DNA from: Novosphingobium sp. AP12
GTDB lineage: Bacteria; Pseudomonadota; Alphaproteobacteria; Sphingomonadales; Sphingomonadaceae
DNA: 44,332 bases
Direction: 5' to 3'
Assembly (NCBI RefSeq): GCF_000281975.1
Contig: NZ_AKKE01000045.1
Coordinates: 1-44,332, forward strand
Numbering within the stretch: position 1 is the stretch's first letter; each line of letters starts with the position of its first letter. The notes under the pieces are model-generated. The model was not told where the DNA came from. It saw nothing but the letters and a program-made list of their open reading frames with translations, and did no database searches. This document shows, one piece after another, positions 23,622-32,861 of this stretch. Both the position numbers and the translations under genes were made by a program.

Positions 23622-24602
23622 ATGCCATTCAAGACCCGCGTCACCGAGATGCTCGGCATCGAACACCCGATCGTCCAGGGCGGCATGCAGGGCGTTGGCT
23701 ATGCCGAACTGGCGAGCGCCGTGTCGGAGGCGGGCGGCCTCGGCACGCTGACCGCGCTGACCCAGCCCAGCCCCGAGGCGCTGCGCGACGAGATCGAGCG
23801 CTGCCGCTCGATGACCTACAAGCCCTTCGCGGTGAACATCACCGTGCTGCCCACGATCCTCCCGCCCGATTACAAGGGCTATGCCCAGGCCGCGATCGAG
23901 GGCGGCGTGAAGATCATCGAGACCGCCGGCACCCAGCAGGTCCGCGAGATCTGGGAGATGGTCAAGCCCCACGGCATCACCGTCCTGCACAAGTGCACCG
24001 CCGTGCGCCACGCGCTCTCGGCCGAGCGCGCGGGCTGCGACATCATCTCGATCGACGGTTTCGAATGTGCCGGCCACCCGGGCGAGGACGACATTCCCGG
24101 CCTGATCCTGATCCCGACCGCCGCCGACAAGGTCAAGATCCCGATGCTGGCCTCGGGCGGGATCGGCGACGGGCGCGGCCTCGTCGCGGCGCTGGCGCTG
24201 GGCGCGGAAGGCATCAACATGGGCACGCGTTTCTGCGCCACGCAGGAAGCGCCGATCCACGACAACGTGAAGGCCAAGTACGTCGAGAACGACGAGCGCG
24301 GCACCAACCTCATCTTCCGCAAGTTCAAGAACACCGCCCGCGTGGGCAAGAACTCGGTCTCCGACGAAGTGGTGGAGATTTCGGCCCGCCCGGACGCACA
24401 GTTCGAGGATATCCGCCACCTCGTCGCCGGCGCCGTAGGCCGTGAACTGCTGGCGAGCGGCGATCTCGACAAGGGTATCTTCTGGGCCGGCATGGTCCAG
24501 GGCCTGATCCACGACGTCCCCACCTGCAGGGAACTGATCGAAAGGATCATTGGCGACGCCGAGGAAATCGTGAAGGGACGCCTTGGCGCCATGCTCGCCT
24601 GA
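23622..24602 (+). CDS. Nitronate monooxygenase / FabK-like FMN flavoprotein
   Basis: 326 residues forming an FMN TIM barrel of the 2-nitropropane dioxygenase family. Motifs: 'HPIVQGGMQGVGYAELASAV' at the N-terminus, 'ISIDGFECAGHPG' with the conserved active-site His, 'IPMLASGGIGDGRGLVAALA' for phosphate binding, and 'GTRFCAT'. Members oxidise nitronates or act as enoyl reductases, and annotation by motif cannot separate these. Neighbours that handle acyl-CoA suggest an oxidoreductase in a degradation pathway rather than nitroalkane detoxification. ATG 23622 has GGGAG upstream; the crotonase gene follows by 28 bases, so the two are an operon. Confidence 0.85.
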   Translation: MPFKTRVTEMLGIEHPIVQGGMQGVGYAELASAVSEAGGLGTLTALTQPSPEALRDEIERCRSMTYKPFAVNITVLPTILPPDYKGYAQAAIEGGVKIIETAGTQQVREIWEMVKPHGITVLHKCTAVRHALSAERAGCDIISIDGFECAGHPGEDDIPGLILIPTAADKVKIPMLASGGIGDGRGLVAALALGAEGINMGTRFCATQEAPIHDNVKAKYVENDERGTNLIFRKFKNTARVGKNSVSDEVVEISARPDAQFEDIRHLVAGAVGRELLASGDLDKGIFWAGMVQGLIHDVPTCRELIERIIGDAEEIVKGRLGAMLA

Positions 24603-24630
24603 TCGACGTTGCCGGTTCCAAGGAGTTCCC

Positions 24631-25413
24631 ATGACTTACGAGCATATCCTATACAGCCTCGAGGACGGGGTCGCGCGCATCGCGCTGAACGATCCCAAGA
24701 CCATGAACGGCGTCACCGAGGCGATGGGCCACGAACTGGTAGACGCGCTCGACATCGCGGCGCGCGATGCACGCGCCGTGCTGCTCACGGGTGAGGGCAA
24801 GGGTTTCTGCTCGGGCGCCAACCTTTCGGCGGCGCAGGATCTGCTCGCCGACCCGATGCGCGACATCGGCGGCCAGCTCGACCGTGCGTTCAACCCCGTC
24901 ATCATGGCGATCAAGCGCATGGAGCAGCCTGTCATCACCGCGATCCGCGGGCCTGCCGCGGGCTTCGGCGCGGGACTGGCGGCGGCGGGCGACGTGGTGC
25001 TGATGGCTGAGGGGGCGTACTTCTTCTGCGCCTTCTGCCACGTCGGCCTCGTGCCCGACGGCGGCGCCACCTACCTGCTGGCGCAGGCCGTGGGCCGCGT
25101 GCGCGCCATGCAGATGATGCTGCTGGGCGAGAAGATCGATGCCAAGACAGCGCTCGACTGGGGCCTCGCCACCAAGGTCGTGCCCGAACCCGACCTCGAC
25201 GGCGAGGCGATGAAGCTGGCTAGGTCGCTGGCGCGTGGCCCACGATCGCTCGGACTCATCAAGCGCATGGCGTGGGACGCTCTCGATTCCAGCCTCGAAA
25301 CCGCCCTCCAGGCCGAGCGCCGCGGGCAGCGCGATGCCGGGCGCACCGAGGACTTCCTCGAGGGCGTAAATTCATTCCTCGAAAAGCGGAAGCCGGCGTT
25401 CAAAGGGCAGTGA
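24631..25413 (+). CDS. Enoyl-CoA hydratase/isomerase family protein (crotonase fold)
   Basis: 260 residues. Oxyanion-hole segments are 'GKGFCSGANL' (about residues 58-67) and 'RGPAAGFGAGLAAAGDVVLM' (about 108-127). The position usually held by the second catalytic Glu of true hydratases reads Asp in 'VGLVPDGGATYLLAQAVG' (about residue 144). An Asp at this place is typical of PaaG-type isomerases, so double-bond or epoxide isomerisation is at least as likely as hydration. AAGGAG precedes ATG 24631. It is co-transcribed with the flavoprotein and convergent with map. It acts on a CoA thioester of unknown identity. Confidence 0.87.
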   Translation: MTYEHILYSLEDGVARIALNDPKTMNGVTEAMGHELVDALDIAARDARAVLLTGEGKGFCSGANLSAAQDLLADPMRDIGGQLDRAFNPVIMAIKRMEQPVITAIRGPAAGFGAGLAAAGDVVLMAEGAYFFCAFCHVGLVPDGGATYLLAQAVGRVRAMQMMLLGEKIDAKTALDWGLATKVVPEPDLDGEAMKLARSLARGPRSLGLIKRMAWDALDSSLETALQAERRGQRDAGRTEDFLEGVNSFLEKRKPAFKGQ

Positions 25414-25425
25414 GGGCAGAGGCGC

Positions 25426-26214
25426 TCAGGCGGCGATCTTCATCCGGTTCAGCATCGCGTGTTCGTCGGCGCGCAGGGTGAGCACGGAGACGCCGGACGC
25501 GGTGACCGCCACGGTGTGCTCGAACTGCGCCGAAAGCGAGCCGTCCCGGGTGACGACGGTCCAGCCATCGTCCTCGGTGCGCACATTGCGCCGCCCGCGA
25601 TTGAGCATCGGCTCGATCGTGAAGACCATGCCCTCGCGCAGGACGAGGCCGGTCCCCGGCTTGCCGAAATGCAGGACCTGCGGCTCCTCGTGCATCTCGC
25701 GGCCGATGCCGTGGCCGCAGTATTCGCGCACCACCGAATAGCCGTGGCGCTTGGCATGGCGCTCGATCGCATAGCCGACATCCCCAAGTCGCGCTCCTGG
25801 GCGGACCGCGCGGATGCCCATCCACAGCGCCTCGTAAGTGGTCTGGACGAGCTTGCGCGCGGCGGGATTCACGTCGCCGACGAGGTAGGTTTTGCTGGAA
25901 TCGGCGATGAAGCCGCTCTTCTCCAGCGTGATGTCGAGATTGACGATGTCGCCGTCTTTCAGCACCTTCGACGGCGAGGGCACGCCGTGGCAGACTTCCT
26001 CGTTGATCGAGGAATTGAGCACGAAACCATAGCCGTACTGGCCCTTGCTGGCGGGCCGGGCCTGAAGGTCGTCGACGATGAACCGCTCGACCAGCGTATC
26101 GATCTCGAGCGTCGACAGGCCGGTGAGTGCGGTGCGGTCCAGCATCTCGAACACCGAGGCCAGTAGCCGGCCGGACTCGGCCATCAGCGCCAGTTCGTGA
26201 GGTTGCTTGGTCAC
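25426..26214 (-). CDS. map: Type I methionine aminopeptidase
   Basis: 262 residues; removes the initiator Met from new proteins. The five metal ligands are visible: Asp in 'VNLDITLE', Asp in 'FIADSSKT', His in 'EYCGHGIGREMH', Glu in 'FTIEPML' and Glu in 'AQFEHTVAV'. The substrate His is in 'EEVCHGVPSP'. GTG 26214 overlaps the stop of the upstream ParD-like gene by four bases, so the two are translationally coupled. The longer open frame is merely the antitoxin gene read in another frame. Sphingomonads may carry more than one map gene, so this may or may not be the essential copy. Confidence 0.93.
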   Translation of the reverse strand: MTKQPHELALMAESGRLLASVFEMLDRTALTGLSTLEIDTLVERFIVDDLQARPASKGQYGYGFVLNSSINEEVCHGVPSPSKVLKDGDIVNLDITLEKSGFIADSSKTYLVGDVNPAARKLVQTTYEALWMGIRAVRPGARLGDVGYAIERHAKRHGYSVVREYCGHGIGREMHEEPQVLHFGKPGTGLVLREGMVFTIEPMLNRGRRNVRTEDDGWTVVTRDGSLSAQFEHTVAVTASGVSVLTLRADEHAMLNRMKIAA

Positions 26215-26423
26215 GCGTCGCTCACTTCCAGCGGCCGCGCCGAAACGCCGGCGGCGCCCAGTTCGCGCTTCATGATCTCGCCGAAGGTCAGCGCAGGATC
26301 GGCCTCGCACAGCATGCCGACCTTGATCCAGTAGGCGGCCTGCGCGTTGATCGAGCGGCAAGAGACTTTGCTCGCGCGGCGAACCTGATCGTGCAGGTCG
26401 TCGTCTATGTTCACGATACCCAT
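26211..26423 (-). CDS. ParD-like antitoxin family protein
   Basis: About 70 residues: 'MGIVNIDDDLHDQVRRASKV' then 'SCRSINAQAAYWIKVGMLCE' and 'PALTFGEIMKREL'. The N-terminal beta strand followed by two helices is the ribbon-helix-helix layout of ParD-like antitoxins. There is an ATG at 26435, but GGAG lies 6 bases before the ATG at 26423, so the shorter start is preferred. No toxin gene of the ParE/RelE type is adjacent; instead the gene overlaps map by four bases. Two TATAC-N5-GTATA palindromes cover its promoter, consistent with autorepression by a ribbon-helix-helix protein. Confidence 0.82.
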   Translation of the reverse strand: MGIVNIDDDLHDQVRRASKVSCRSINAQAAYWIKVGMLCEADPALTFGEIMKRELGAAGVSARPLEVSDA

Positions 26424-26434
26424 TTGGAACTCCA

Positions 26435-26460
26435 TATACGATTTGTATACGAAGTGTATA
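26435..26460. promoter_or_regulatory. Double palindromic operator upstream of the parD-like/map operon
   Basis: Two perfect TATAC-N5-GTATA repeats overlap (26435-26449 and 26446-26460), with centres 11 bp apart, about one helical turn. The layout fits cooperative binding by ribbon-helix-helix dimers on one face of the DNA. It lies 12 to 37 bp before the ParD-like start and is AT-rich against the GC-rich surroundings. Confidence 0.6.
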
Positions 26461-26504
26461 GTTTCTCCTGCGACGATGCCAAGTGCGGGGCGGCTCGAAT
26501 TGCG

Positions 26505-27812
26505 TCAGACGCGGTGGGAGGCCTCGATCATCTGCTCCACCGCGACGAACTTCTCGCGCGGGGCGCCCTGGCGGGCGTTGGCGATTTCGGCTTCCTCGAT
26601 CTTCTGCCAGTCGGTGAACCTGACGACCTCGATGCCGCGCTCCTCGGCGAGGGCGTCGAAGCCGGGACGACCCGGCTTGCCCGAACCGTCTTGCATGTCG
26701 GCGGCGATCTTCTCGACGATCGCGAAGCCGTCGGGGCGGTTGGTGCCGATGGTGCCAGTCGGCCCGCGCCGCGCCCAGCCGACACAGTAGAGGCCCGGCG
26801 CGATCCGGCCCTCGACATTGGCGAAGCGGCCGCCCTGTTCGTCGAACGGCACGTCGGGGATAGGCGAGGTCTGGTATCCGATGCAGGCGACGACGAGCCC
26901 GGCGGGGATGCGATAGGTTTCGCCGGTGCCGGCGGCCTTGCCGTTCTCCAGCCGGGTGCGTTCCACCTCGACCGCCTCGACGCGGGTATCGCCGAGGATC
27001 GCGCGGGGGGCGCCGAAGAAGTCGAACTCGACGGTGACGGCATCGGTGCCGGGGCGGGCCTGGCCCGCCGCGAAAGCGCGCAGGTGGGCCATGGACTTGC
27101 GCAGGCCGGTTTCCAGCGCCGCATCCTCGGCCACGTCGGGGAGGTCGGCCGGGTCTACCTCGGGGTGCGCGCGGGTGAGCTTGGCGAGTTCGGACAATTC
27201 CTTGGGCGTCATCGCTACCTGATGGGGGCCGCGCCGTCCCAGAATGACGATCCGCCGCACCGCCGAGCCCCTGAGCGAGGCGAGCGCGTGGGCGACGATG
27301 TCCGATTCGGCGAATTCCTCCTCGGACTTGGCGAGGATGCGCGCCACGTCGAGCGCGACATTGCCGTTGCCGATGACGACGGCCGTGTCATGGCTGAGCT
27401 TAGGGTCGAGCCCGGCGAACTGCGGGTGCCCATTGTACCAGCCCACGAATGCGGCCGAACCGAAGACGTTGGCGAGGTCGTCCCCGCGTAGGTCCAGCTT
27501 GCGATCGTGCGGGGCGCCCGTGGCGAGGATCACGGCATCGTACAACTCTTGCAGTTCCGGCACCGAAACGTCGCGGCCGAGCATGACGTTGCCAACGAAG
27601 CGCACGTTACCAAGCCGCGCGGTCGCCTCGTAGCGGCGCGACACACCCTTGATCGCCTGATGGTCTGGCGCAACTCCGGTACGTATAAGGCCGAAGGGAA
27701 CGGGCTGGCTGTCGAATATATCGACCCGCACGTTGTCTCCCCACTGCTTCTGGGCCGCTTCGGCGGTGTAGTAACCTGCAGGGCCGGATCCGACGATGGC
27801 GATGTGGCGCAC
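26505..27812 (-). CDS. FprA-type ferredoxin/flavodoxin-NADP+ reductase (adrenodoxin-reductase family)
   Basis: 435 residues; transfers electrons between NADPH and ferredoxin in the cytoplasm. FAD-binding 'IAIVGSGPAGYYTAEAAQ' at the N-terminus, 'PFGLIRTGVAPDHQ' typical of the adrenodoxin-reductase family, 'AVVIGNGNVALDVARILA' for NADP binding, 'VILGRRGPHQVAMTPKEL', and 'GWARRGPTGTIGTN' at the C-terminal FAD site. GTG 27812 has GGGAG eight bases upstream and puts the FAD strand at the N-terminus; an earlier ATG would add a 25-residue tail with no family match. It could serve the Rieske oxygenase 5 kb away, but no ferredoxin gene lies between, so that link is inference. Confidence 0.9.
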   Translation of the reverse strand: MRHIAIVGSGPAGYYTAEAAQKQWGDNVRVDIFDSQPVPFGLIRTGVAPDHQAIKGVSRRYEATARLGNVRFVGNVMLGRDVSVPELQELYDAVILATGAPHDRKLDLRGDDLANVFGSAAFVGWYNGHPQFAGLDPKLSHDTAVVIGNGNVALDVARILAKSEEEFAESDIVAHALASLRGSAVRRIVILGRRGPHQVAMTPKELSELAKLTRAHPEVDPADLPDVAEDAALETGLRKSMAHLRAFAAGQARPGTDAVTVEFDFFGAPRAILGDTRVEAVEVERTRLENGKAAGTGETYRIPAGLVVACIGYQTSPIPDVPFDEQGGRFANVEGRIAPGLYCVGWARRGPTGTIGTNRPDGFAIVEKIAADMQDGSGKPGRPGFDALAEERGIEVVRFTDWQKIEEAEIANARQGAPREKFVAVEQMIEASHRV

Positions 27813-27979
27813 GGACGTTTCTCCCACTGTGCCAGCTTGGATGCCGGCTGTTTGCGTCAAGCAAGCACGGGGATAACGCATGGGCAAGCGAAATGGTTAC
27901 TCGCCCCGACCGGCGGAAAGGTAGCCGGGACCGCCCACATTTAACCGTTTCGAAATGGGCAGGCGGCCATGGTGGCGCC

Positions 27980-30718
27980 ATGGCGAAATTGGCTTTGCGC
28001 ACGAAACGACAGGCGGTGCTTCCGGGCGGCGACAGCAGGGTTGAACCCCTGGTCCCCGAGGAGGGAAATGGCGCGCGCCCGGCGGATCAGCCGGCCGCGT
28101 TCGGCGGATTTTCGCGGGTTCACGCACGTCGCTCCGCCGATGACGTCCTGCATTATTTGACATCGCGCCGCTGGGTGCTGATGGCGCCGACGTTGCTCGC
28201 CTGCGCGCTGCTGATGACGCTACTCACCGGATTCGCGCCCGATATGGGCTCTGCGCTCTGCATGGGCGCGGCGATGGCGCTGTGCTTGCCTGCACCGCTC
28301 TACGCCCGGCTGGAGCGCCGTATCCTGCACGACGGCTGGCAGCGTTATCCGCTGATGGCGCTGGCCGTGCTGCTGCCGCTGGGCCTGTTCGGCTATGGAA
28401 CCGCCCGCTGGACCCATCTGCATGCCGGCCTCGGCTGGGACGTGACAGTCAACATCTATGTCATCGTCGTGCTGATGGCGACGGTGCTGCTGGAGAACCG
28501 GCTGACCTCGATCATCGGCGCCACGATCGGGCTCTGGGGCGGCGCGTCCATGCTTGGCGGTTCGGTGGCGGCGTTCGGGCTGCTGGCGGTAGGCGGAGCG
28601 ATCGGGCTCGTGATCGCGGTCGGCCAGTCGCGCCAGGCGGCGTCGCAGTCGCTCGCCCATTCCGAGCGCGAGCGCGAGCAGCGCCGCGCCGAGCAACTGC
28701 TCCACGAATACGAGCAAACGGGGCAGGGCTGGTTCTGGGAAACCGACCGCCTGGGCAAGATCACGTATGTTTCCGAACGCATCGCCGCACTGCTCGGCAA
28801 GAGCGCGGCAGAGCTGGAAGGCCGGCCGTTCACAAGCCTGTTCCTGCTCAATTCGGCAGGCCAGCAGAGCGAGCGCACGCTGGTATTCCATCTCAACACG
28901 CGCTCGTCGTTCCAGGACCTGAACGTGCGGGCCGCCGCCGAGGCCGTGGGAACACTCGACGACGAAGACGGCGATGGCCGCTGGTGGTCGATCTCCGGCC
29001 GTCCCGTGCTCGACCAGTTCAACAATTTCATGGGCTTCCGGGGCTCGGGCACCGACCTCACCGAAAAGCGCCGTTCGCAGCAACACGTCACGCAGCTGGC
29101 GCGCTTCGATTCGCTGACCAAGCTCGCCAACCGTTTCCAGATGGCGGAGTGGCTGGAGAAGATCCTGACCACGCCGCGCATAGAGATGCGGGCCTGCGCG
29201 GTCTTCCTGCTCGACCTCGACCGTTTCAAGCAGGTCAACGATACCATGGGCCACCCGGCCGGCGACGCGCTGCTCAAGCAGGTCGCCGAACGCCTTGGCG
29301 GCACCGTGGGCGACCGGGGCCGCGTCGGGCGATTGGGCGGCGACGAGTTCCAGGTGGTGCTCCACGGCGCCCAGCAGCGCGAAGGCCTTGCGCACCTCGC
29401 CCGCCGGATCATCGAGAACCTGTCGCAGCCCTATTCGATCGACGGTGCGCGCGTGACCATCGGCGCCTCCATCGGCATCGCGCTGTGCCCCGACGACGGC
29501 AACACCTCGGAGGCGCTCATCCGCAATGCCGACCTCGCGCTCTACGCCGCCAAGGGCAATGGGCGCGGCCGGCATCACTTCTACAACGAGGACCTGCACG
29601 CCGACGCGCGCGAGCGCCAGCAGCTGGAAGAGGACTTGCGCGATGCGATCGCGGGCGGCGCGCTAGAGTTGCACTACCAGCCGCAGGTGCGCACCACGAG
29701 CGAGCGGATCACCGGGTTCGAGGCGCTGCTGCGCTGGAAGCATCCCGTCCACGGCTACATGTCGCCTGCCCGGTTCGTGCCGGTGGCAGAGGAAACCGGC
29801 CTCGTTGCCCAGATCGGCGAGTGGGCGCTGCGCACCGCCTGCCGCGACCTGGCGGCATGGCCGGAGGACGTGCGCGTCGCGGTCAACGTCTCGCCGCTGC
29901 AGTTCGCCAATCCGGCGCTGCCGGCCATCGTCACCAACGCCATCGCGGCTGCCGGGATCAATCCGACACGGCTGGAACTGGAGATCACCGAAAGCGTGTT
30001 CCTCGGCGAGGACAAGTCGACCGAATCGATGTTCGCCGCGCTGAAGGGCATCGGCGTGCGCCTCGCGCTCGACGATTTCGGCACCGGCTATTCCTCGCTC
30101 GGCTATCTGAAGAAGGCGCCGTTCGACAAGATCAAGATCGACCAGAGCTTCGTGCGGGGCGCCACCGTCCCGGGCAGTCGCAACGGCGCGATCATCGCCT
30201 CGATCGTCAGCCTCGCCGAGGCGCTGGGCATGGAGACGACGGCGGAGGGCGTGGAGACGCTCGACGAACTGGATCTGGTGCGCGTGCTCGGCTGCAGTCA
30301 TGTGCAGGGCTACATCTACGAACGGCCGATCAGTTTCGAGGCGGCCTCGGCCAAGCTCAGCGAGAGCCTCGTCGCCGTGGCACAGGGGCCCAGGTCGGCC
30401 CGCGCGCCGCGCCAGACCATGCTGCGCAAGGTCATGCTGGACCACGGATCGCACGTCTATTACGGCACGATCCGCAATATCTCGCAGTCGGGCGCCATGA
30501 TCGAGGGCTTGTGGAACGTGCCGGCGGGCACGGTGTTCGGGGTCCACCTCGCCGAGGACTACCTGATGATGGCGACTGCGCGTTGGAGCAAGGAGGACCG
30601 CATGGGCGTCGAATTCGCCCAGGCGCTCGAACTCGACCACACCGGCGCGGTACTGTTTGCCTCGGCCCGGCAGAGGCGGGATCGCTCGGATCAGGCGCTG
30701 CTGCGCAGGGTCGGCTGA
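27980..30718 (+). CDS. Membrane-anchored PAS-GGDEF-EAL-PilZ cyclic-di-GMP signalling protein
   Basis: 912 residues. N-terminal cytoplasmic tail, then about five hydrophobic helices (residues about 65-215). PAS domain about 237-360 ('GQGWFWETDRLGKITYVSE'). GGDEF domain with an intact 'RLGGDEFQV' (about 453); the RxxD inhibitory site five residues before is not seen. EAL domain with 'GFEALLRWKHP' (about 581), 'VAVNVSPLQFA', 'LELEITESVF', 'LALDDFGTGYSSLGYL', 'IKIDQSFV' and 'TTAEGVET', so all phosphodiesterase metal and catalytic residues are present. The C-terminal PilZ domain (about 810-900) has 'TIRNISQSGAMIEG', matching the (D/N)xSxxG element, while the RxxxR part is degenerate. Both cyclase and phosphodiesterase halves look competent. 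A longer open frame upstream to 27893 has no better ribosome site. Confidence 0.9.
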   Translation: MAKLALRTKRQAVLPGGDSRVEPLVPEEGNGARPADQPAAFGGFSRVHARRSADDVLHYLTSRRWVLMAPTLLACALLMTLLTGFAPDMGSALCMGAAMALCLPAPLYARLERRILHDGWQRYPLMALAVLLPLGLFGYGTARWTHLHAGLGWDVTVNIYVIVVLMATVLLENRLTSIIGATIGLWGGASMLGGSVAAFGLLAVGGAIGLVIAVGQSRQAASQSLAHSEREREQRRAEQLLHEYEQTGQGWFWETDRLGKITYVSERIAALLGKSAAELEGRPFTSLFLLNSAGQQSERTLVFHLNTRSSFQDLNVRAAAEAVGTLDDEDGDGRWWSISGRPVLDQFNNFMGFRGSGTDLTEKRRSQQHVTQLARFDSLTKLANRFQMAEWLEKILTTPRIEMRACAVFLLDLDRFKQVNDTMGHPAGDALLKQVAERLGGTVGDRGRVGRLGGDEFQVVLHGAQQREGLAHLARRIIENLSQPYSIDGARVTIGASIGIALCPDDGNTSEALIRNADLALYAAKGNGRGRHHFYNEDLHADARERQQLEEDLRDAIAGGALELHYQPQVRTTSERITGFEALLRWKHPVHGYMSPARFVPVAEETGLVAQIGEWALRTACRDLAAWPEDVRVAVNVSPLQFANPALPAIVTNAIAAAGINPTRLELEITESVFLGEDKSTESMFAALKGIGVRLALDDFGTGYSSLGYLKKAPFDKIKIDQSFVRGATVPGSRNGAIIASIVSLAEALGMETTAEGVETLDELDLVRVLGCSHVQGYIYERPISFEAASAKLSESLVAVAQGPRSARAPRQTMLRKVMLDHGSHVYYGTIRNISQSGAMIEGLWNVPAGTVFGVHLAEDYLMMATARWSKEDRMGVEFAQALELDHTGAVLFASARQRRDRSDQALLRRVG

Positions 30719-30771
30719 AGCGGTCGGATTCGGCGGCTGACATCGCTTCAAAGCGCTGCTAACGGCGCACC

Positions 30772-32574
30772 ATGACCGAACTCGCGCAAATCCGTAACTT
30801 CAGCATCATTGCCCACATCGACCATGGCAAGTCGACGCTCGCCGACCGTCTGATCCAGACGACCGGCGGCCTCACCGAGCGCGAGATGAGCGCCCAGGTC
30901 CTCGACAACATGGACATCGAGAAGGAGCGCGGGATCACCATCAAGGCGCAGACCGTGCGCCTGAGCTACACCGCCAAGGACGGGCTCACCTACGAGCTGA
31001 ACCTGATGGACACGCCGGGCCACGTGGACTTCGCCTACGAAGTCAGCCGCAGCCTTGCCGCCTGCGAAGGCGCGCTGCTGGTGGTGGACGCGGCGCAGGG
31101 CGTGGAAGCGCAGACGCTCGCCAACGTCTATCAGTCGATCGAGCATGACCACGAGATCGTGCCCGTCATCAACAAGATCGACCTTCCCGCCGCCGAACCC
31201 GAGAAGGTCCGCGCCGAGATCGAGGAAGTCATCGGCATCGACGCCAGCGGCGCCGTGCTCGCCAGCGCCAAGTCGGGCATCGGCATCGCCGAAGTGCTCG
31301 AGGCGATCGTCACCAAGATCCCGCCGCCCAAGGGCGAGCGTGACAAGCCGCTGAAAGCGATGCTGGTCGATTCGTGGTACGATCCGTACCTCGGCGTCGT
31401 CATCCTCGTCCGCGTGATCGACGGCATGATCAAGAAGGGCCTGAGCGTCAAGTTCATGCAGGGCGCCACCGAGCACCTCATCGACCGCGTCGGCTGCTTC
31501 ACGCCCAAGCGGGTGGACCTGCCCGAACTCGGCCCCGGCGAGATCGGCTTCATCACCGCGCAGATCAAGGAAGTCGAGCAGGCCAAGGTCGGCGACACCA
31601 TCACCACCGTGAAGGGCGGCGCCACGCAGGCGCTGCCGGGCTACAAGGAAGTCCAGCCGGTGGTCTTCTGCGGCTTGTTCCCGGTCGACGCCAACGACTT
31701 CGAGAAGCTGCGCGAATCGATCGGCAAGCTGCGCCTCAACGACGCCTCGTTCAGTTTCGAGATGGAATCGAGCGCGGCGCTGGGCTTCGGCTTCCGTTGC
31801 GGCTTCCTCGGCCTGCTGCACCTGGAAATCATCCAGGAGCGCCTGAGCCGTGAATACGACCTTGACCTCATCACCACGGCGCCTTCGGTGGTCTACCGCC
31901 TGTCGATGACCGACGGCACCGTGAAGGAACTGCACAACCCGGCCGACATGCCCGATCCCGTGAAGATCGACTTCATGGAGGAGCCGTGGATCAAGGCGGT
32001 GATCTACACGCCCGACGAATACCTCGGCTCGATCCTCAAGCTCTGCCAGGATCGCCGCGGCATCCAGAAGGACCTCACCTATGTCGGCGGCCGTGCCCAG
32101 GTGACCTATGAACTGCCGCTCAACGAAGTGGTGTTCGACTTCTACGACCGCCTGAAGTCGATCAGCCGCGGCTACGCCAGCTTCGACTACGAGCAGACGG
32201 GCCTGCGCGAGGGCGACCTCGTGATGATGAACATCCTCGTCAACAACGAGCCGGTCGACGCGCTCTCGATGATCGTCCACCGCAACCAGGCGGAGCCGCG
32301 CGGGCGTGCACTGGTAGAGCGGCTCAAGGAACTGATCCCCCGCCACATGTTCAAGGTGCCGATCCAGGCTGCCATCGGTGCCAAGGTCATCGCGCGCGAG
32401 ACCATCAGCGCGATGCGCAAGGACGTTACTGCCAAGTGCTACGGCGGCGACATCAGCCGCAAGAAGAAGCTCCTCGACAAGCAGAAGGAAGGCAAGAAGC
32501 GCATGCGCGAATATGGCAACGTCCAGATCCCGCAGGAAGCCTTCATCGCCGCCCTTCGCATGGGCGAGGAATAG
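30772..32574 (+). CDS. lepA: LepA, elongation factor 4 (translational GTPase)
   Basis: 600 residues, the usual length. GTPase motifs: G1 '[10 protein letters not shown]' (about 15), G2 around '[11 protein letters not shown]', G3 '[14 protein letters not shown]' and G4 'VINKIDLP'. The LepA-specific C-terminal domain follows, with '[18 protein letters not shown]' near the end. It acts on the ribosome during initiation and elongation stress. It lies 53 bases after the GGDEF-EAL gene and is probably transcribed from its own promoter. Downstream, 32575-32861 (287 bases) holds no gene that I can support. Confidence 0.97.
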   Translation: MTELAQIRNFSIIAHIDHGKSTLADRLIQTTGGLTEREMSAQVLDNMDIEKERGITIKAQTVRLSYTAKDGLTYELNLMDTPGHVDFAYEVSRSLAACEGALLVVDAAQGVEAQTLANVYQSIEHDHEIVPVINKIDLPAAEPEKVRAEIEEVIGIDASGAVLASAKSGIGIAEVLEAIVTKIPPPKGERDKPLKAMLVDSWYDPYLGVVILVRVIDGMIKKGLSVKFMQGATEHLIDRVGCFTPKRVDLPELGPGEIGFITAQIKEVEQAKVGDTITTVKGGATQALPGYKEVQPVVFCGLFPVDANDFEKLRESIGKLRLNDASFSFEMESSAALGFGFRCGFLGLLHLEIIQERLSREYDLDLITTAPSVVYRLSMTDGTVKELHNPADMPDPVKIDFMEEPWIKAVIYTPDEYLGSILKLCQDRRGIQKDLTYVGGRAQVTYELPLNEVVFDFYDRLKSISRGYASFDYEQTGLREGDLVMMNILVNNEPVDALSMIVHRNQAEPRGRALVERLKELIPRHMFKVPIQAAIGAKVIARETISAMRKDVTAKCYGGDISRKKKLLDKQKEGKKRMREYGNVQIPQEAFIAALRMGEE

Positions 32575-32861
32575 AACCGATCCGGCTCTAATTTCACACC
32601 CAGAAACGGCGTCCGCGGAAATTGACTCCTAACCGCGCCTGAGGCGGATCGCTGTCGAATTTTGCCTCAAATCGAATTGCGGTGCTGGATTCCAGTTCCC
32701 TCTTTGGTTTTGCCGTGCCGCAATGCCGAGATCTCTCATCGCGCATAACTTATCGTTGAAACCCCTCGTATCGGTTGCGATCGTCTGGGACTCCATCCTT
32801 GGCGTTGCGCGTTACGCATAAGTCTGCCTAAAGCGTCCGCAGGGGCGGGGGTCTCTCAAAA

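Noticed and set aside
22346..24445. 699-codon plus-strand frame across the amidohydrolase and flavoprotein
   Set aside because: It runs antisense through one recognised gene and out of frame through another, with a low-complexity Arg/Gly/Asp product.
25426..26361. Extended map start at 26361
   Set aside because: The extra residues are the ParD-like gene read in another frame; GTG 26214 forms a normal 4-base overlap.
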